From the NCBI RefSeq assembly GCF_041438805.1, contig NZ_CP109190.1:1178001-1242000 (forward strand): a stretch of 64,000 bases of DNA, read 5' to 3'. Shown piece by piece: positions 1 through 8,157 of this stretch (positions within the stretch are counted from its first letter, which is position 1; every line of letters begins with the position of its first letter). Below the pieces are notes generated by a model. That model was not told the DNA's origin and searched no databases. It was given only the letters and a program-made list of their open reading frames with translations. The stretch comes from Streptomyces sp. NBC_01707 (GTDB taxonomy: Bacteria > Actinomycetota > Actinomycetes > Streptomycetales > Streptomycetaceae). Both the position numbers and the translations under genes were made by a program.

Positions 1-1771
1 AGGGGGAGAGCTCACTCAGGTGAGGATGATCGGCTTCGTTGTCCGGGTTGCCGTACTCGGCGATCCAGGATGCGCCGGCGAGGAGCTTATGGAAGCGGAG
101 CATGTCCAGCAGAGGTACCCGAGCGACGATCGCGCCGAACAGGTGCGGGTAGCGGGTGACCATCGCACCCATGAGCAGGCCGCCGTTGCTGCCCCCCGCG
201 GCGCCCAGCATGCCCGGGGTGGTGATGCCCCGCGCCATGAGGTCTTCGGCGACGGCCGCGAAGTCCTCGAAGGCGCGCGGCCGGTCCGCGCCGAGCGCGG
301 CCTGGTGCCAGTCCGGTCCGTACTCTCCGCCCCCTCGGATGTTCGCGATCACGTGGGTGCCACCGCGCTCCAGCCACGCCCGTCCCGCCACCGCGTCGTA
401 GAAGGGGGTGAGGGAGACCTCGAAGCCGCCGTATCCGTGGAGCAGGGCGGGCCCCGGGCCGGCGAGGGAACGGTCGGGGCCGATCACGAAGTACGGCACC
501 CGCGTGCCGTCCTTGGAGGTCGCGAAGAACTGCTCCGCCGCCAGACCGGCCGTGTCGAAACGGGCCGGAGCCTGCTTGAGGATCTCTGTGTCTGCCCCGA
601 TCCGCCCGTGGTAGAGGGTGGAGGGCTGCAAGAACCCCGACACGTCCAGGAAGTACTCGTCGGAGATGTCCGGGTCAGTGTCCGTGACGGTGACGGTGGA
701 CAGAGCCGGGACGTCCGCGAGCGGCTTGCGCGTCCACCCACCGACGGGGGTCGGGGTGATGACTTCGATGCGCGTGCTGACGTCGCGCATCGTCTCCAGG
801 ATCAGATGGTGGCGGGTCCATGAGTGCCCGGTCAGAGCCGTTCGCTCATCCGGGGTGAACAGCACCTCCGCGGTGCGATCGCCCGCCAGGAAGGCGTCGA
901 AGTCGAACGCCAGCAGAGAGCCCGCCCTCTGCCCGAGCCAGTCGGACTTCAAGGTGACCAGCAGGTGCTGCCGATGGACATGGGTACTGGCGTCATCGGG
1001 AACATCGATCCTGACGAGCGTGGCGTCGGGGGCCAGGACGTACACCTCGCTGTGGAAGAAGTCCAGCAACCGGCCGACGAAGTCCCGCTCGAACCCGGGT
1101 GTGGTGTCGCGCCAGCCCCAGGTCGCCACATCTCCCGTTTCGCCCTCGAAGACCAGGGCCGCTTCCTCCAGCGGCGTGCCGCGTCGCCACCTGCGAACCG
1201 TACGCGGATAGCCGGCGTCGGTCAGCGAGCCCGGTCCGAAGTCAGTGCCGATGAAGACGGTGTCGGCGTCGACCCACCCGATCCGCGTCTTCGCCTCCCC
1301 CACCTGGAACCCACCCTCGACGAAAGCCCGAGTGGCCAGGTCGAATTCGCGGACCACCACGGCATCACCACCGTCGCGCGACATACACACAAGCGCCCGG
1401 TCGTAAGCGGGATGTCGTACCCGCGCACCGGCCCACACCCACTTCTCGCCCTCCGCGGCAGCAAGCGCGTCGACGTCGAGAAGGACCTCCCACTCCGGTT
1501 CATCCTTGCGGTACCGCTCCATCGTCGTACGCCGCCACACACCACGCACGTGCTCGGCGTCCCGCCAGAAGTTGTACAGGAACTCTCCGCGACGAACGGT
1601 GTACGGGATGCGGTCCGAAGCGTCCAGCACCTCCCGCAGACGCTCCTTCAAGGAAGCGAACCCGGAGCCGACAGCCAGCGCGGCCTCCGTCTCGGCGTTC
1701 CGCTCGGCCACCCACTCGAGCGCGGCCTCGCCCTCAACGTCTTCCAGCCACAGGTACGGGTCGTCATCCAT
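1..1771 (-). CDS. Prolyl oligopeptidase family serine peptidase (S9), C-terminus cut by window edge
   Basis: About 590 codons are open from the ATG at 1771 to the left edge. The N-terminus PYLWLEDVEGEAALEW is the usual start of the S9A family. The C-terminal alpha/beta-hydrolase half contains GGSNGG with the likely nucleophile Ser near residue 528, followed by the family stretch LLMGAMVTRYPHLFGAIV. The remaining catalytic Asp and His lie beyond the edge. S9A enzymes cut after proline in short peptides, with an N-terminal beta-propeller gating the active site. No signal peptide is visible, so it is probably cytoplasmic. A GTG directly upstream (1774) is an alternative start. It reads away from the YCII-like gene and seems to be transcribed alone. 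Confidence 0.9.
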   Translation of the reverse strand, partial: MDDDPYLWLEDVEGEAALEWVAERNAETEAALAVGSGFASLKERLREVLDASDRIPYTVRRGEFLYNFWRDAEHVRGVWRRTTMERYRKDEPEWEVLLDVDALAAAEGEKWVWAGARVRHPAYDRALVCMSRDGGDAVVVREFDLATRAFVEGGFQVGEAKTRIGWVDADTVFIGTDFGPGSLTDAGYPRTVRRWRRGTPLEEAALVFEGETGDVATWGWRDTTPGFERDFVGRLLDFFHSEVYVLAPDATLVRIDVPDDASTHVHRQHLLVTLKSDWLGQRAGSLLAFDFDAFLAGDRTAEVLFTPDERTALTGHSWTRHHLILETMRDVSTRIEVITPTPVGGWTRKPLADVPALSTVTVTDTDPDISDEYFLDVSGFLQPSTLYHGRIGADTEILKQAPARFDTAGLAAEQFFATSKDGTRVPYFVIGPDRSLAGPGPALLHGYGGFEVSLTPFYDAVAGRAWLERGGTHVIANIRGGGEYGPDWHQAALGADRPRAFEDFAAVAEDLMARGITTPGMLGAAGGSNGGLLMGAMVTRYPHLFGAIVARVPLLDMLRFHKLLAGASWIAEYGNPDNEADHPHLSELSP

Positions 1772-2203
1772 CACAAGCCGAATTGTGCAGGCCCGAAACG
1801 CTTGGCGGTCCCACATCCACCCAATCTCCGACCTGCGCTCTCGGCCGTGGTGCCATCCGGTGCGTCCGCTCGGGTGTACCGGACGCACCCGATGGCCACC
1901 ACCGAGGCGGCCCCGCCCGACCGGCGCTCGCCGCGCCGACCAGGAACGTGGTGCACGACGAAGGCTCGGAAACGGGCAGACCGGTCCGCGGTCACAAAGA
2001 CCTGGCCGCTCCTGTGCGGCTGGTGTCCGCACCGGGACTCCAGCGCCGTGATCCCGTGGGTTCAGGAAAGCCGAAGGTCCTTCGGCGCGAACCTACGGCG
2101 CCCACCGGTGTGTCAGGCCGCAGCATCCGCGGGTCCGGGTGAGACACGCGGATGCTGAGCGATCCGAAGGGCTCCGACGTGACATCGGGCTACTGCCCTC
2201 GGG
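1772..2203. other. Intergenic stretch, no assignable gene
   Basis: I see no coding sequence with family similarity here. A short perfect inverted repeat (GCCGAAGG and CCTTCGGC, 2070-2086) could form a small hairpin between the minus-strand YCII-like gene and the peptidase gene, possibly ending the upstream transcript. Confidence 0.5.
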
Positions 2204-2755
2204 TCACGACGGCCGTCCGCCGAACTGCCAGTTGTGCACCTCGATGTCGGCGTATCGGTCCGCGGTCAGGACGGCGCGCGCCGTGTCGGGGTTCGGCGCC
2301 CGGACCAATGCAGCGGTACCCAGCCAGGTGGCGCCGTTGTCGGAGAGCAGGGGTCCGTAGCCGATCAGCTCGTCCGTGTCGGGCGGCACCGTGAGGTCGG
2401 CGGCGGGCCCCGCGCCGAGGCCGAGCACCAGGTATCGGTTGCCACCGGTCCGGCCGCCGGGGAAGTCCCACATGGTGCGGCTCAGCAAGTTGCGCCACCG
2501 CCGCACCAGCACGTCCCGGTACACGCCGGCCTGGTAACCGGGCTCATCGAAGGCGAACGCGCGGGCGGCGGCCGGGTCGGGCAGGTCGACGATGTGCACG
2601 CTGCCGGTGGGTGTGTCGCCGGCGAGGGTCGGGCCCCGGGCGATCATCTCCTTCGCGTACCGGTCCATATACGACCAATGATCTTCCAGCAGCTCGGCGC
2701 GCAGCTCTACGGAGCCGGGCCGGTCGCGGTGGTAACAGAAGAACTCCATGCCCAC
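2204..2755 (-). CDS. YCII-like protein with two fused half-domains
   Basis: This is a 183-residue protein. The first half (about residues 1-95) has the YciI/dimeric ferredoxin-like pattern: FFCYHRDRPGS at the start, an EDHWSYMDRYAKEMIARG helix, then GSVHIVDLPDPAAARAF. A second, shorter half (NRYLVLGLGAG onward) ends in a similar strand-helix arrangement (DTARAVLTADRY). Single-domain YciI proteins are about 90-120 residues and dimerise, so this looks like a fused pseudodimer. The molecular function of most family members is unknown, although some bind small metabolites or have muconolactone-isomerase-like folds. It appears monocistronic. Confidence 0.75.
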   Translation of the reverse strand: MGMEFFCYHRDRPGSVELRAELLEDHWSYMDRYAKEMIARGPTLAGDTPTGSVHIVDLPDPAAARAFAFDEPGYQAGVYRDVLVRRWRNLLSRTMWDFPGGRTGGNRYLVLGLGAGPAADLTVPPDTDELIGYGPLLSDNGATWLGTAALVRAPNPDTARAVLTADRYADIEVHNWQFGGRPS

Positions 2756-3228
2756 AGGGTCTCTTCAATGAGGTGACCGGGTCGAGCGGGTTTCACTGCG
2801 ATCACTGCTCGGCGCGCCCGCTGCTGGGCAGGCTCCACGCTCAACATCCCACAGCGGTCGGCCCAACCAGGCTCGCAGCCGGTCAAGATGATCCACGTTC
2901 TCGCGGATCGTTCCGTCCGCCGATGCCTGAACTCGGTTACCGACAGGAGTTGTTCCGCATCTCGGATGCTCCCGAGATACGGCACCTGCCGTCGGCCGTC
3001 CCACAGCGTGACGAAACACCGGCCGGACCGACAGGCCGGACCGCCCCCTTCCCCGAAGGGGGCGGGATCGCCGCCCGGTACGGTCAGCCGCTTGCAGTGG
3101 CGCAGACCCGGCGGCAGGAGTACCTGAATCGTCTTCGCAAGTCGGAACAGAATGCCCGTCGGCAAGAAGGGCGACGGCAACCCTGAGCTCAGGATGCTGC
3201 GATCCGGAGCCTGGTGCACTCTGGACGG
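2756..3228. other. Intergenic stretch with one strong hairpin
   Basis: The open frames here have no recognisable domain and look like chance frames in GC-rich DNA. The only clear structure is an 11-bp perfect hairpin at 3041-3065, listed separately. Confidence 0.5.
3041..3065. terminator. GC-rich perfect hairpin, terminator-like
   Basis: An 11-bp stem (3041-3051 with 3055-3065) encloses a 3-base CCC loop. There is no T-run, as is usual for Streptomyces hairpins. No intact gene ends next to it, so it may be left over from a lost gene. Confidence 0.4.
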
Positions 3229-3438
3229 ATGAGCGCCCCGATAGTCGTGCACCACTCCGCACCGACCGGTGGTCGGGTGGTCACCATAAACGGAGAGATG
3301 GTCGGCCTCGTCCACGACGACCACGGCCTGATCGAACTCCTTCGGCGTGCCGGCGTCTACGACGCCGAGCATTGCCTCGACGACCCGCACTGGATCGAAT
3401 GGCACGGCAGCCCGGCCCACCGGTACGAAGCGGCGTGA
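3229..3438 (+). CDS. Small conserved hypothetical protein (69 aa)
   Basis: Starting at ATG 3229 this gives 69 residues beginning MSAPIVVHHSAPTGGRVVTI. It continues with a VHDDHGLIELLRRAG helix and ends in WIEWHGSPAHRYEAA. I recall similar short proteins in Streptomyces genomes, with a GGRRVTVRG-type start and a WVEWRGG-type end, but no function is known to me. An ATG 15 bases upstream is in frame; the inner start matches the remembered homologues better. It is acidic and single-domain, with no signal or membrane segment. Confidence 0.55.
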   Translation: MSAPIVVHHSAPTGGRVVTINGEMVGLVHDDHGLIELLRRAGVYDAEHCLDDPHWIEWHGSPAHRYEAA

Positions 3439-3489
3439 GTTGAAGCCTGCACATCGGGAAGGTGCCATGGCTGTCCCGCCCGCGCCAAA

Positions 3490-3643
3490 GGCTGTCCCGT
3501 AATCCCTGGCGGGCGCGCGACGACAGCTACGGCACCTGGCCACGTCGTCGGAACGTCCTGATACGCCCGCTACGAGTCCCTCCGCCTTGCGATGCACCAC
3601 ATCCGACGCCGCGCGCCGGTCCAGCAGGGATTACGGGACAGCC
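3490..3643 (+). repeat. MITE-like inverted-repeat element, copy 1 (154 bp)
   Basis: The ends are a perfect 18-bp inverted repeat: GGCTGTCCCGTAATCCCT at 3490-3507 and its complement at 3626-3643. Inside the ends the inverted symmetry continues imperfectly (GCGCGCGACGAC against GACGCCGCGCGCC). The element has no gene of its own. A second copy, with the same core and decayed ends, is at 58094-58253. It lies between the 69-aa gene and a SnoaL-like gene. No target duplication is evident. It may be a small mobile element or a dispersed bidirectional terminator. Confidence 0.75.
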
Positions 3644-3710
3644 CTCGGACGGGACCGGGGCGCGTTTTCGAAGCAGCACGTGATGTTCACAGGTCTGGAA
3701 AGTGGGTCCC

Positions 3711-4133
3711 GTGGCACGCAGGAATTCCGTGGAGATCGTCGAAGCGTTCTGGGCGGAGGTCTGGAACGACCACAACCCCGACAAGATCGACGACTTCGTC
3801 ATCGAGGACTTCGTCATCACCAACCCCGACGGATCCATCGAAGGCCGGGAGAATTTCAAGGCGTGGGTCGCCGACTTCCTGGACCAGGTCCACGACCTGA
3901 GACTGGAAGTCCTCGAGTCCTTTCAGAACGAGGACGGGAGCCGGGTCGCGTCGCGGTGGATCGTGCGCGGGAGGAACAACGGGCTTCTGGGTACCGAGCC
4001 CGACGGGCGGCCGATCTCCTTCAGCGGTACGGCCGTCTGGGCGGTGCGCGAGGACGGCAAGCTGCAGCACAACTGGGTGGAACGTGCCACCTGGGAGCTG
4101 TACCAGCAACTGACGAGCACCTCGGGCCGGTGA
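3711..4133 (+). CDS. SnoaL/ester-cyclase-like (NTF2-fold) protein
   Basis: This is a protein of about 140 residues with the alpha+beta cone features of the SnoaL-like polyketide-cyclase superfamily: VEIVEAFWAEVWNDHNPDKI, an IEDFVITNPDGSIEGRENF segment, and a C-terminal SFSGTAVWAVREDGKLQHNW sheet. SnoaL-like proteins bind small hydrophobic ligands; some cyclise or hydrolyse them, and many are uncharacterised. I prefer GTG 3711, because the GGAAAG stretch leaves too little room before GTG 3702. It lies 70 bp after the repeat element, with a second NTF2-fold gene just downstream. Confidence 0.75.
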   Translation: MARRNSVEIVEAFWAEVWNDHNPDKIDDFVIEDFVITNPDGSIEGRENFKAWVADFLDQVHDLRLEVLESFQNEDGSRVASRWIVRGRNNGLLGTEPDGRPISFSGTAVWAVREDGKLQHNWVERATWELYQQLTSTSGR

Positions 4134-4326
4134 GACGATCAGCCCGCCTTGTCGTCACTGCCACGCGGGACTTCACCGTCATGAAACGTGCCCACAAGAA
4201 AGGTCGGGCAATTCATCGTCTCGGGCGAGTACGGGTGGGTCACCGCTGCCGGGGTTCGCTGATTACCGGAAGGCTGCGGGACCGGAATGGATCTCGTCCG
4301 ATACTTCCGCGACCGGAGGGAACGAA

Positions 4327-4713
4327 ATGGGAGACCAGGAGACCCGAGCGGCGCTGGATCGGCACTGGGCAGCGTCTGCTGCCGGGGACCAGGACGCCGA
4401 GCACGAGATCTATCACGACGACGTCATCACCGACTATCCCCAGTCGGGTGAGCGCATCCACGGCCGCGACAATCTACAGGCGCTGCGCTCGAACCACCCG
4501 GCCGAGCTCACCTTCACGATCCGTCGAATTCTCGGCAGTGGGGATCTCTGGATCACCGAATATGTGATCGACTACGATGGAAAACCCGCATCCACCATCA
4601 GCATCATGGAATTCCGCGACGGCAAGGTCGCCCACGAGACCCAGTACTTCGCCGATCCCTTCGCCCCGCCCGCCTGGCGCGCGAGATGGGTCGAGTCGAT
4701 GCCCCTCATCTGA
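4327..4713 (+). CDS. Nuclear transport factor 2-like / SnoaL family protein
   Basis: This 128-residue protein has the compact NTF2 fold pattern: ALDRHWAASAAGDQDAEHEI, DDVITDYPQSGERIHGRDNL, and sheet segments ending in FRDGKVAHETQYFADPFAPP. That last motif is typical of the SnoaL-like domain in small actinobacterial proteins. No catalytic residues can be assigned. GGAGG lies six bases before the ATG. The preceding gene belongs to the same superfamily, but the two are only distantly alike, so recent duplication is not obvious. Confidence 0.8.
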   Translation: MGDQETRAALDRHWAASAAGDQDAEHEIYHDDVITDYPQSGERIHGRDNLQALRSNHPAELTFTIRRILGSGDLWITEYVIDYDGKPASTISIMEFRDGKVAHETQYFADPFAPPAWRARWVESMPLI

Positions 4714-4951
4714 CCCCTGGCGGCGATCCGCTCGCGTGCCACATCAGGACCAGGGCGGAGCGGGGACTCACCGGGCTGTCCCTGCCTCGGAGTCGAGGAA
4801 GCAAATCCGGAGCCAAGGGCCTCAGCGAGGAGCTGAGGGAGCAGAGCCGGAACGAGTCCGCGCGGGCCTCAGCGAACGCCTCGCGGATCGAGCCCCCAGC
4901 CCTCCCCCAGGCCCGACAACTGTCTGCGCTGCGGGCCGATACGCCGCTGCC

Positions 4952-5518
4952 CTACGCAGCCCCGTCTCGCGCCGTTGCCGCCGCCACGCGCTCCACCACG
5001 GGACGCCAGCAGTCCAGACCCGGCACGCGCAGGCCCACGACTTTGCCCGCGTCGTCGGCGCGGCGAAGCGCGACGGCCGCCGTGGAGTCCGGGTCCGCCT
5101 CGAAGGCGGCGGCTTCCTCCGAAGTCATGACGCCGCCCTGGCAGCCGAGGGTGCGGGCACTCTCCGGGGACAGCACCAGGTGCACGTCGGTGGCGGCCAA
5201 GTAGCGCTTGGCGGGGATGTGGAGGGCTACCAGGTGCCCGACCCGGGCGCCGAGGAGTCCGACGACGGCCGCCGCGGCGTGCTCGCCGTGTCCGGCCTCG
5301 TCGCCGGGCAGCAGGTGGTGACCGATGTCGTGAACGAGCCCGGCGACCTGCAGCTCCTCGTCATCGGGATGGCGCTCGGCAAGGACCGCCGCAACCTGCA
5401 GGCCATGGTCGAGGATGTCCACCGGGTCGCCTGAGCGGTCCGGGGTGTCCCAGGCATCCTCACAGTCGGCCAGCAGTGCCATGAGTTCGTCCACCGAAGA
5501 CAGTCGCTCTCCGTTCAT
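4952..5518 (-). CDS. HD-domain protein (phosphohydrolase/PhnZ-like)
   Basis: This 188-residue protein has a metal-binding HD signature: His in LDHGLQ (residue 38), His-Asp in VHDIGHH (63-64 and following), then GHGEHAAAAVVGLLG and HIPAKRYL. The arrangement resembles the small HD proteins related to PhnZ and myo-inositol oxygenase, which use a di-iron site for C-P or C-C oxidation, as well as ordinary HD phosphohydrolases. The sequence alone does not decide between them. It starts at ATG 5518 and is divergent from the histidine phosphatase gene, 139 bp away. Confidence 0.75.
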   Translation of the reverse strand: MNGERLSSVDELMALLADCEDAWDTPDRSGDPVDILDHGLQVAAVLAERHPDDEELQVAGLVHDIGHHLLPGDEAGHGEHAAAAVVGLLGARVGHLVALHIPAKRYLAATDVHLVLSPESARTLGCQGGVMTSEEAAAFEADPDSTAAVALRRADDAGKVVGLRVPGLDCWRPVVERVAAATARDGAA

Positions 5519-5657
5519 GCCCGCACGCTGCCGAAGTCGTCCGTACGGCTGGTGTACCCGTGGCGTACTCCAGGGGGCCGGACGGCCAAGAAGGTCGAGC
5601 GTCCCGAAGCTGTCGTCGCCTGATCACCAGTCACATCATGAGGTACCGTGCGGGACC

Positions 5658-6245
5658 ATGGGCGAGCTGATTTTGATCAGACACGGCGAGACCGAATGGA
5701 GCCGGTCGGGGCAGCACGCCGGCCGCACCGACATCCCGCTGACCGACGCAGGTGTGGCCGCGGCCAGGACGCTCACTCCCGTGCTGGCCCGCCGCCATCT
5801 GGTCGCCGCGTTCAGCAGCCCGCTGAGCCGCGCCATGCACACAGCGGAGCTGGTGGGCCTGACCGGCGTCACGCCCGATCCTGACCTGATGGAGTGGGAC
5901 TACGGCGGCTACGAGGGCATGACCGCGGCGCAGATCCAGGAGACGAGGCCGGGCTGGGAACTGTGGCGGGACGGAGTCGTCCCCGGCGACGGCGGCTCTC
6001 CTGGCGAGCAGCTTCAGCAGGTGGCTGCGCGCACGGACGCGGTGCTCGACCGGATCCGGCCGCTGCTGCACGACGGCGACGTCGCCCTTGTCGCACACGG
6101 TCACCTCCAGCGCGTACTCACTGCCCGCTGGCTCGGCCTCGACGCGACCGCCGGCCGGTTGTTCCGTCACCCGGGTCCGGGCACGCTCAGCGCCCTGGGC
6201 GTCGAGCACGGGCGGCCGGTCGTCTCCGCCTGGAACGTCCTGTAG
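5658..6245 (+). CDS. Histidine phosphatase family protein (phosphoglycerate-mutase-like)
   Basis: The 195-residue product begins MGELILIRHGETEWSRSGQH, with the catalytic RHGE motif at residues 8-11 giving the phosphorylated His9. FSSPLSRAMHTAEL supplies the conserved Arg, DLMEWDYGGYEG the acid/base Glu region, and LVAHGHLQRVL the second catalytic His. Members remove phosphate from sugar or other small phosphoesters; the substrate is not predictable. The frame is open far upstream, but ATG 5658 fits the family's short N-terminus. The protein is cytoplasmic. Confidence 0.9.
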   Translation: MGELILIRHGETEWSRSGQHAGRTDIPLTDAGVAAARTLTPVLARRHLVAAFSSPLSRAMHTAELVGLTGVTPDPDLMEWDYGGYEGMTAAQIQETRPGWELWRDGVVPGDGGSPGEQLQQVAARTDAVLDRIRPLLHDGDVALVAHGHLQRVLTARWLGLDATAGRLFRHPGPGTLSALGVEHGRPVVSAWNVL

Positions 6246-6443
6246 CGCCGGCTCGGCAGATGCGTGCATCACACCGCCGGTGCATCCGACCGCAAACCGA
6301 ACCGCCTGAGCGCCGGCCCGCGGCGACCGCTGTACGGGTGGGCGAGAGGGCGCAGTCAACCGCGCCCGGGTGAGCGGGGTTCGGCCGACCGCTCGCCGAC
6401 GGACCGGCAGTGGCCTGCCCTCCGGACCGGACCGGACCTGTGC

Positions 6444-7010
6444 TCACTCGCCCGCGGCCACCACTTTGAGTTCGTCGAGCGACTCCCGAAGGAAGTCCGC
6501 CAGGGTACGTTCCCCGCTGTCGCCGACCCAGCGCTCGAACCCGACCTTGAAGACGGCGATACCTGCCTCCGCGGTGAGGCTCGCGGCGGGGTCCTTGACG
6601 CCGCGTCGGCGCAGCGTGGCGGCGAGCGCCGCGGACAGCGTCGCTAGCTTGATCAGCTCGCGCTCGCGCAGCTCCGCGTTCGCCATGATGACGGCCTGGC
6701 GCTGCCGGGCGAACTCGTGGCGCTCCAGGAAGAAGGCGGCGACGGTCTCCAGCGTCGAGGCCATCGCGTCGATCGGTGCGATCGAGTCCGGGGTGCCGGC
6801 GAGGGTGTCCACGAAGATCTCCTCCAGCGCGTGCGAACCCCCGAACAGCACCTCGCGCTTGTCGGCGTAGTGCCGGAAGAACGTCCGCTCGGTGAGCCCG
6901 GCGCGTTTGGCGATCTGCGCGGCGGTGGTCTGCTCGAACCCGCGCTCGCTGTAGAGGTCCAGCGCTGCCTGCTCCAGCCGCCCGCGCGCGTTCGGCTCCC
7001 ATCGACCCAT
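6444..7010 (-). CDS. TetR family transcriptional regulator
   Basis: This 188-residue protein has an N-terminal TetR DNA-binding domain: RLEQAALDLYSERGFEQTT, then AAQIAKRAGLTERTFFRHYADKREVLF (about residues 12-52). A helical ligand-binding domain follows. It is divergent from a NAD(P)-dependent epimerase gene, and the 145-bp space holds two 17-bp palindromes (7027-7043 and 7059-7075). It therefore very probably represses itself and the epimerase gene. The inducer cannot be guessed. Confidence 0.9.
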   Translation of the reverse strand: MGRWEPNARGRLEQAALDLYSERGFEQTTAAQIAKRAGLTERTFFRHYADKREVLFGGSHALEEIFVDTLAGTPDSIAPIDAMASTLETVAAFFLERHEFARQRQAVIMANAELRERELIKLATLSAALAATLRRRGVKDPAASLTAEAGIAVFKVGFERWVGDSGERTLADFLRESLDELKVVAAGE

Positions 7011-7026
7011 GTCCCGATCCTACGTG

Positions 7027-7075
7027 ATGGCAGTGACTGACATCGGGTGTTACGGTTGATGACAGTCACTGACAT
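7027..7075. promoter_or_regulatory. Two 17-bp TetR-type operators
   Basis: ATGGCAGTGACTGACAT (7027-7043) and ATGACAGTCACTGACAT (7059-7075) are each imperfect palindromes of the form ATGnCAGT-n-ACTGnCAT, 32 bp centre to centre (about three helical turns). They lie between the divergent TetR and epimerase genes, which is the standard position for an autoregulatory operator. Confidence 0.75.
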
Positions 7076-7155
7076 AGGCGTGCGCCGCGCCGCCCGGTCC
7101 CGGCACCTCCGGTATCGCGCGGCGAGGACGGTCGCCCTACCCGGAGGTTCTCCTC

Positions 7156-8094
7156 ATGCGTGTGTTCATCACCGGCGCGTCCGGCTGGATCGGTTCAGCC
7201 GTCGTTCCCGAGCTCATCGGCGCCGGCCACCAAGTTGTCGGGCTCGCCCGCTCGGACACCTCGGCCGCCGCCCTCGCCGAAGCCGGTGCCGAGGTGCGCC
7301 GCGGCACGCTCGACGATCTCGATACCCTGCGCCGCGCGGCTGCCGACGCCGACGGCGTGATCCACCTCGCCTTCAAGCACGACATCGCGTTCAGCGGCGG
7401 CTTCGAGGACGCCGCCGATGCGGACCGGCGTGCCATCGACACGTTCGGCGAAGTACTCGCCGGCTCCGACCGCCCGTTCCTCATCGCATCCGGCACGCTC
7501 GGGCTGGCACCGGGACGGGTCGCGACCGAGCGGGACGGCCAGGAGTCCGGCCCGGTCGGCGCACACCTGGCCGGCGGCCCGGCCAAGCGGATGGCCAACG
7601 CGCAGGCGACGATCGCCCTCGCGGACCGCGGCATCCGCTCGTCGGTCGTCCGGCTCCCTCCGACCGTGCACGGCGACGGGGACCACGGCTTCCTCGCCGC
7701 CGTGGTCGCCATCGCCCGGGAGAAGGGCCTCTCCGGCTACATCGGCGACGGCACCAACCGCTGGTCCGCCGTGCACCGGTCCGACGCCGCGCACCTCTTC
7801 CGCCTGGCGCTGGAGAGCGCTCCGGCCGGCTCCACGCTGCACGCGGTCTCGGACGAGGGCGTACCGATCCGTGCCGTCGCCGAAGTGATCGGGCGGCACC
7901 TCGGCCTGCCTGCGGCCTCGGTCTCCGCGGCCGACGCGCCCGGGCACTTCAGCTGGCTGGCCGGCTTCCTCGGCATGGACAGCCCCGCGTCCAGCGCACA
8001 CACCCGCGAACTCCTGGGGTGGCAGCCGGCCCGGCCCGGGCTCATCGACGACCTCGACAAGGGGCACTACTTCGCCGCCGTTCCAAAGAACTGA
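7156..8094 (+). CDS. NAD(P)-dependent epimerase/dehydratase (extended SDR)
   Basis: This 312-residue protein has the N-terminal Rossmann motif TGASGWIG (residues 6-13), DDLDTLRRAAADADGVIHLAF for cofactor positioning, and SSVVRLPPTVHGDGDHGFL in the substrate half. The arrangement matches the actinobacterial SDR group often annotated as 3-beta-hydroxysteroid dehydrogenase or NAD-dependent epimerase. The usual YxxxK dyad is not obvious, as in the atypical branch of extended SDRs. A GGAGG stretch precedes ATG 7156. The divergent TetR gene probably controls it through the two palindromes upstream. Confidence 0.85.
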   Translation: MRVFITGASGWIGSAVVPELIGAGHQVVGLARSDTSAAALAEAGAEVRRGTLDDLDTLRRAAADADGVIHLAFKHDIAFSGGFEDAADADRRAIDTFGEVLAGSDRPFLIASGTLGLAPGRVATERDGQESGPVGAHLAGGPAKRMANAQATIALADRGIRSSVVRLPPTVHGDGDHGFLAAVVAIAREKGLSGYIGDGTNRWSAVHRSDAAHLFRLALESAPAGSTLHAVSDEGVPIRAVAEVIGRHLGLPAASVSAADAPGHFSWLAGFLGMDSPASSAHTRELLGWQPARPGLIDDLDKGHYFAAVPKN

Positions 8095-8157
8095 GGTGGG
8101 TCGAGGCGGCGAACCGGCTCCAGGAATCGTATGCCCCTGCGGGGGCACACGGTGGGC

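Noticed and set aside
824..2158. 444-residue plus-strand frame opposite the prolyl oligopeptidase
   Set aside because: The minus strand carries the continuous S9 peptidase with GGSNGG; the plus frame extends across its start and has no domain.
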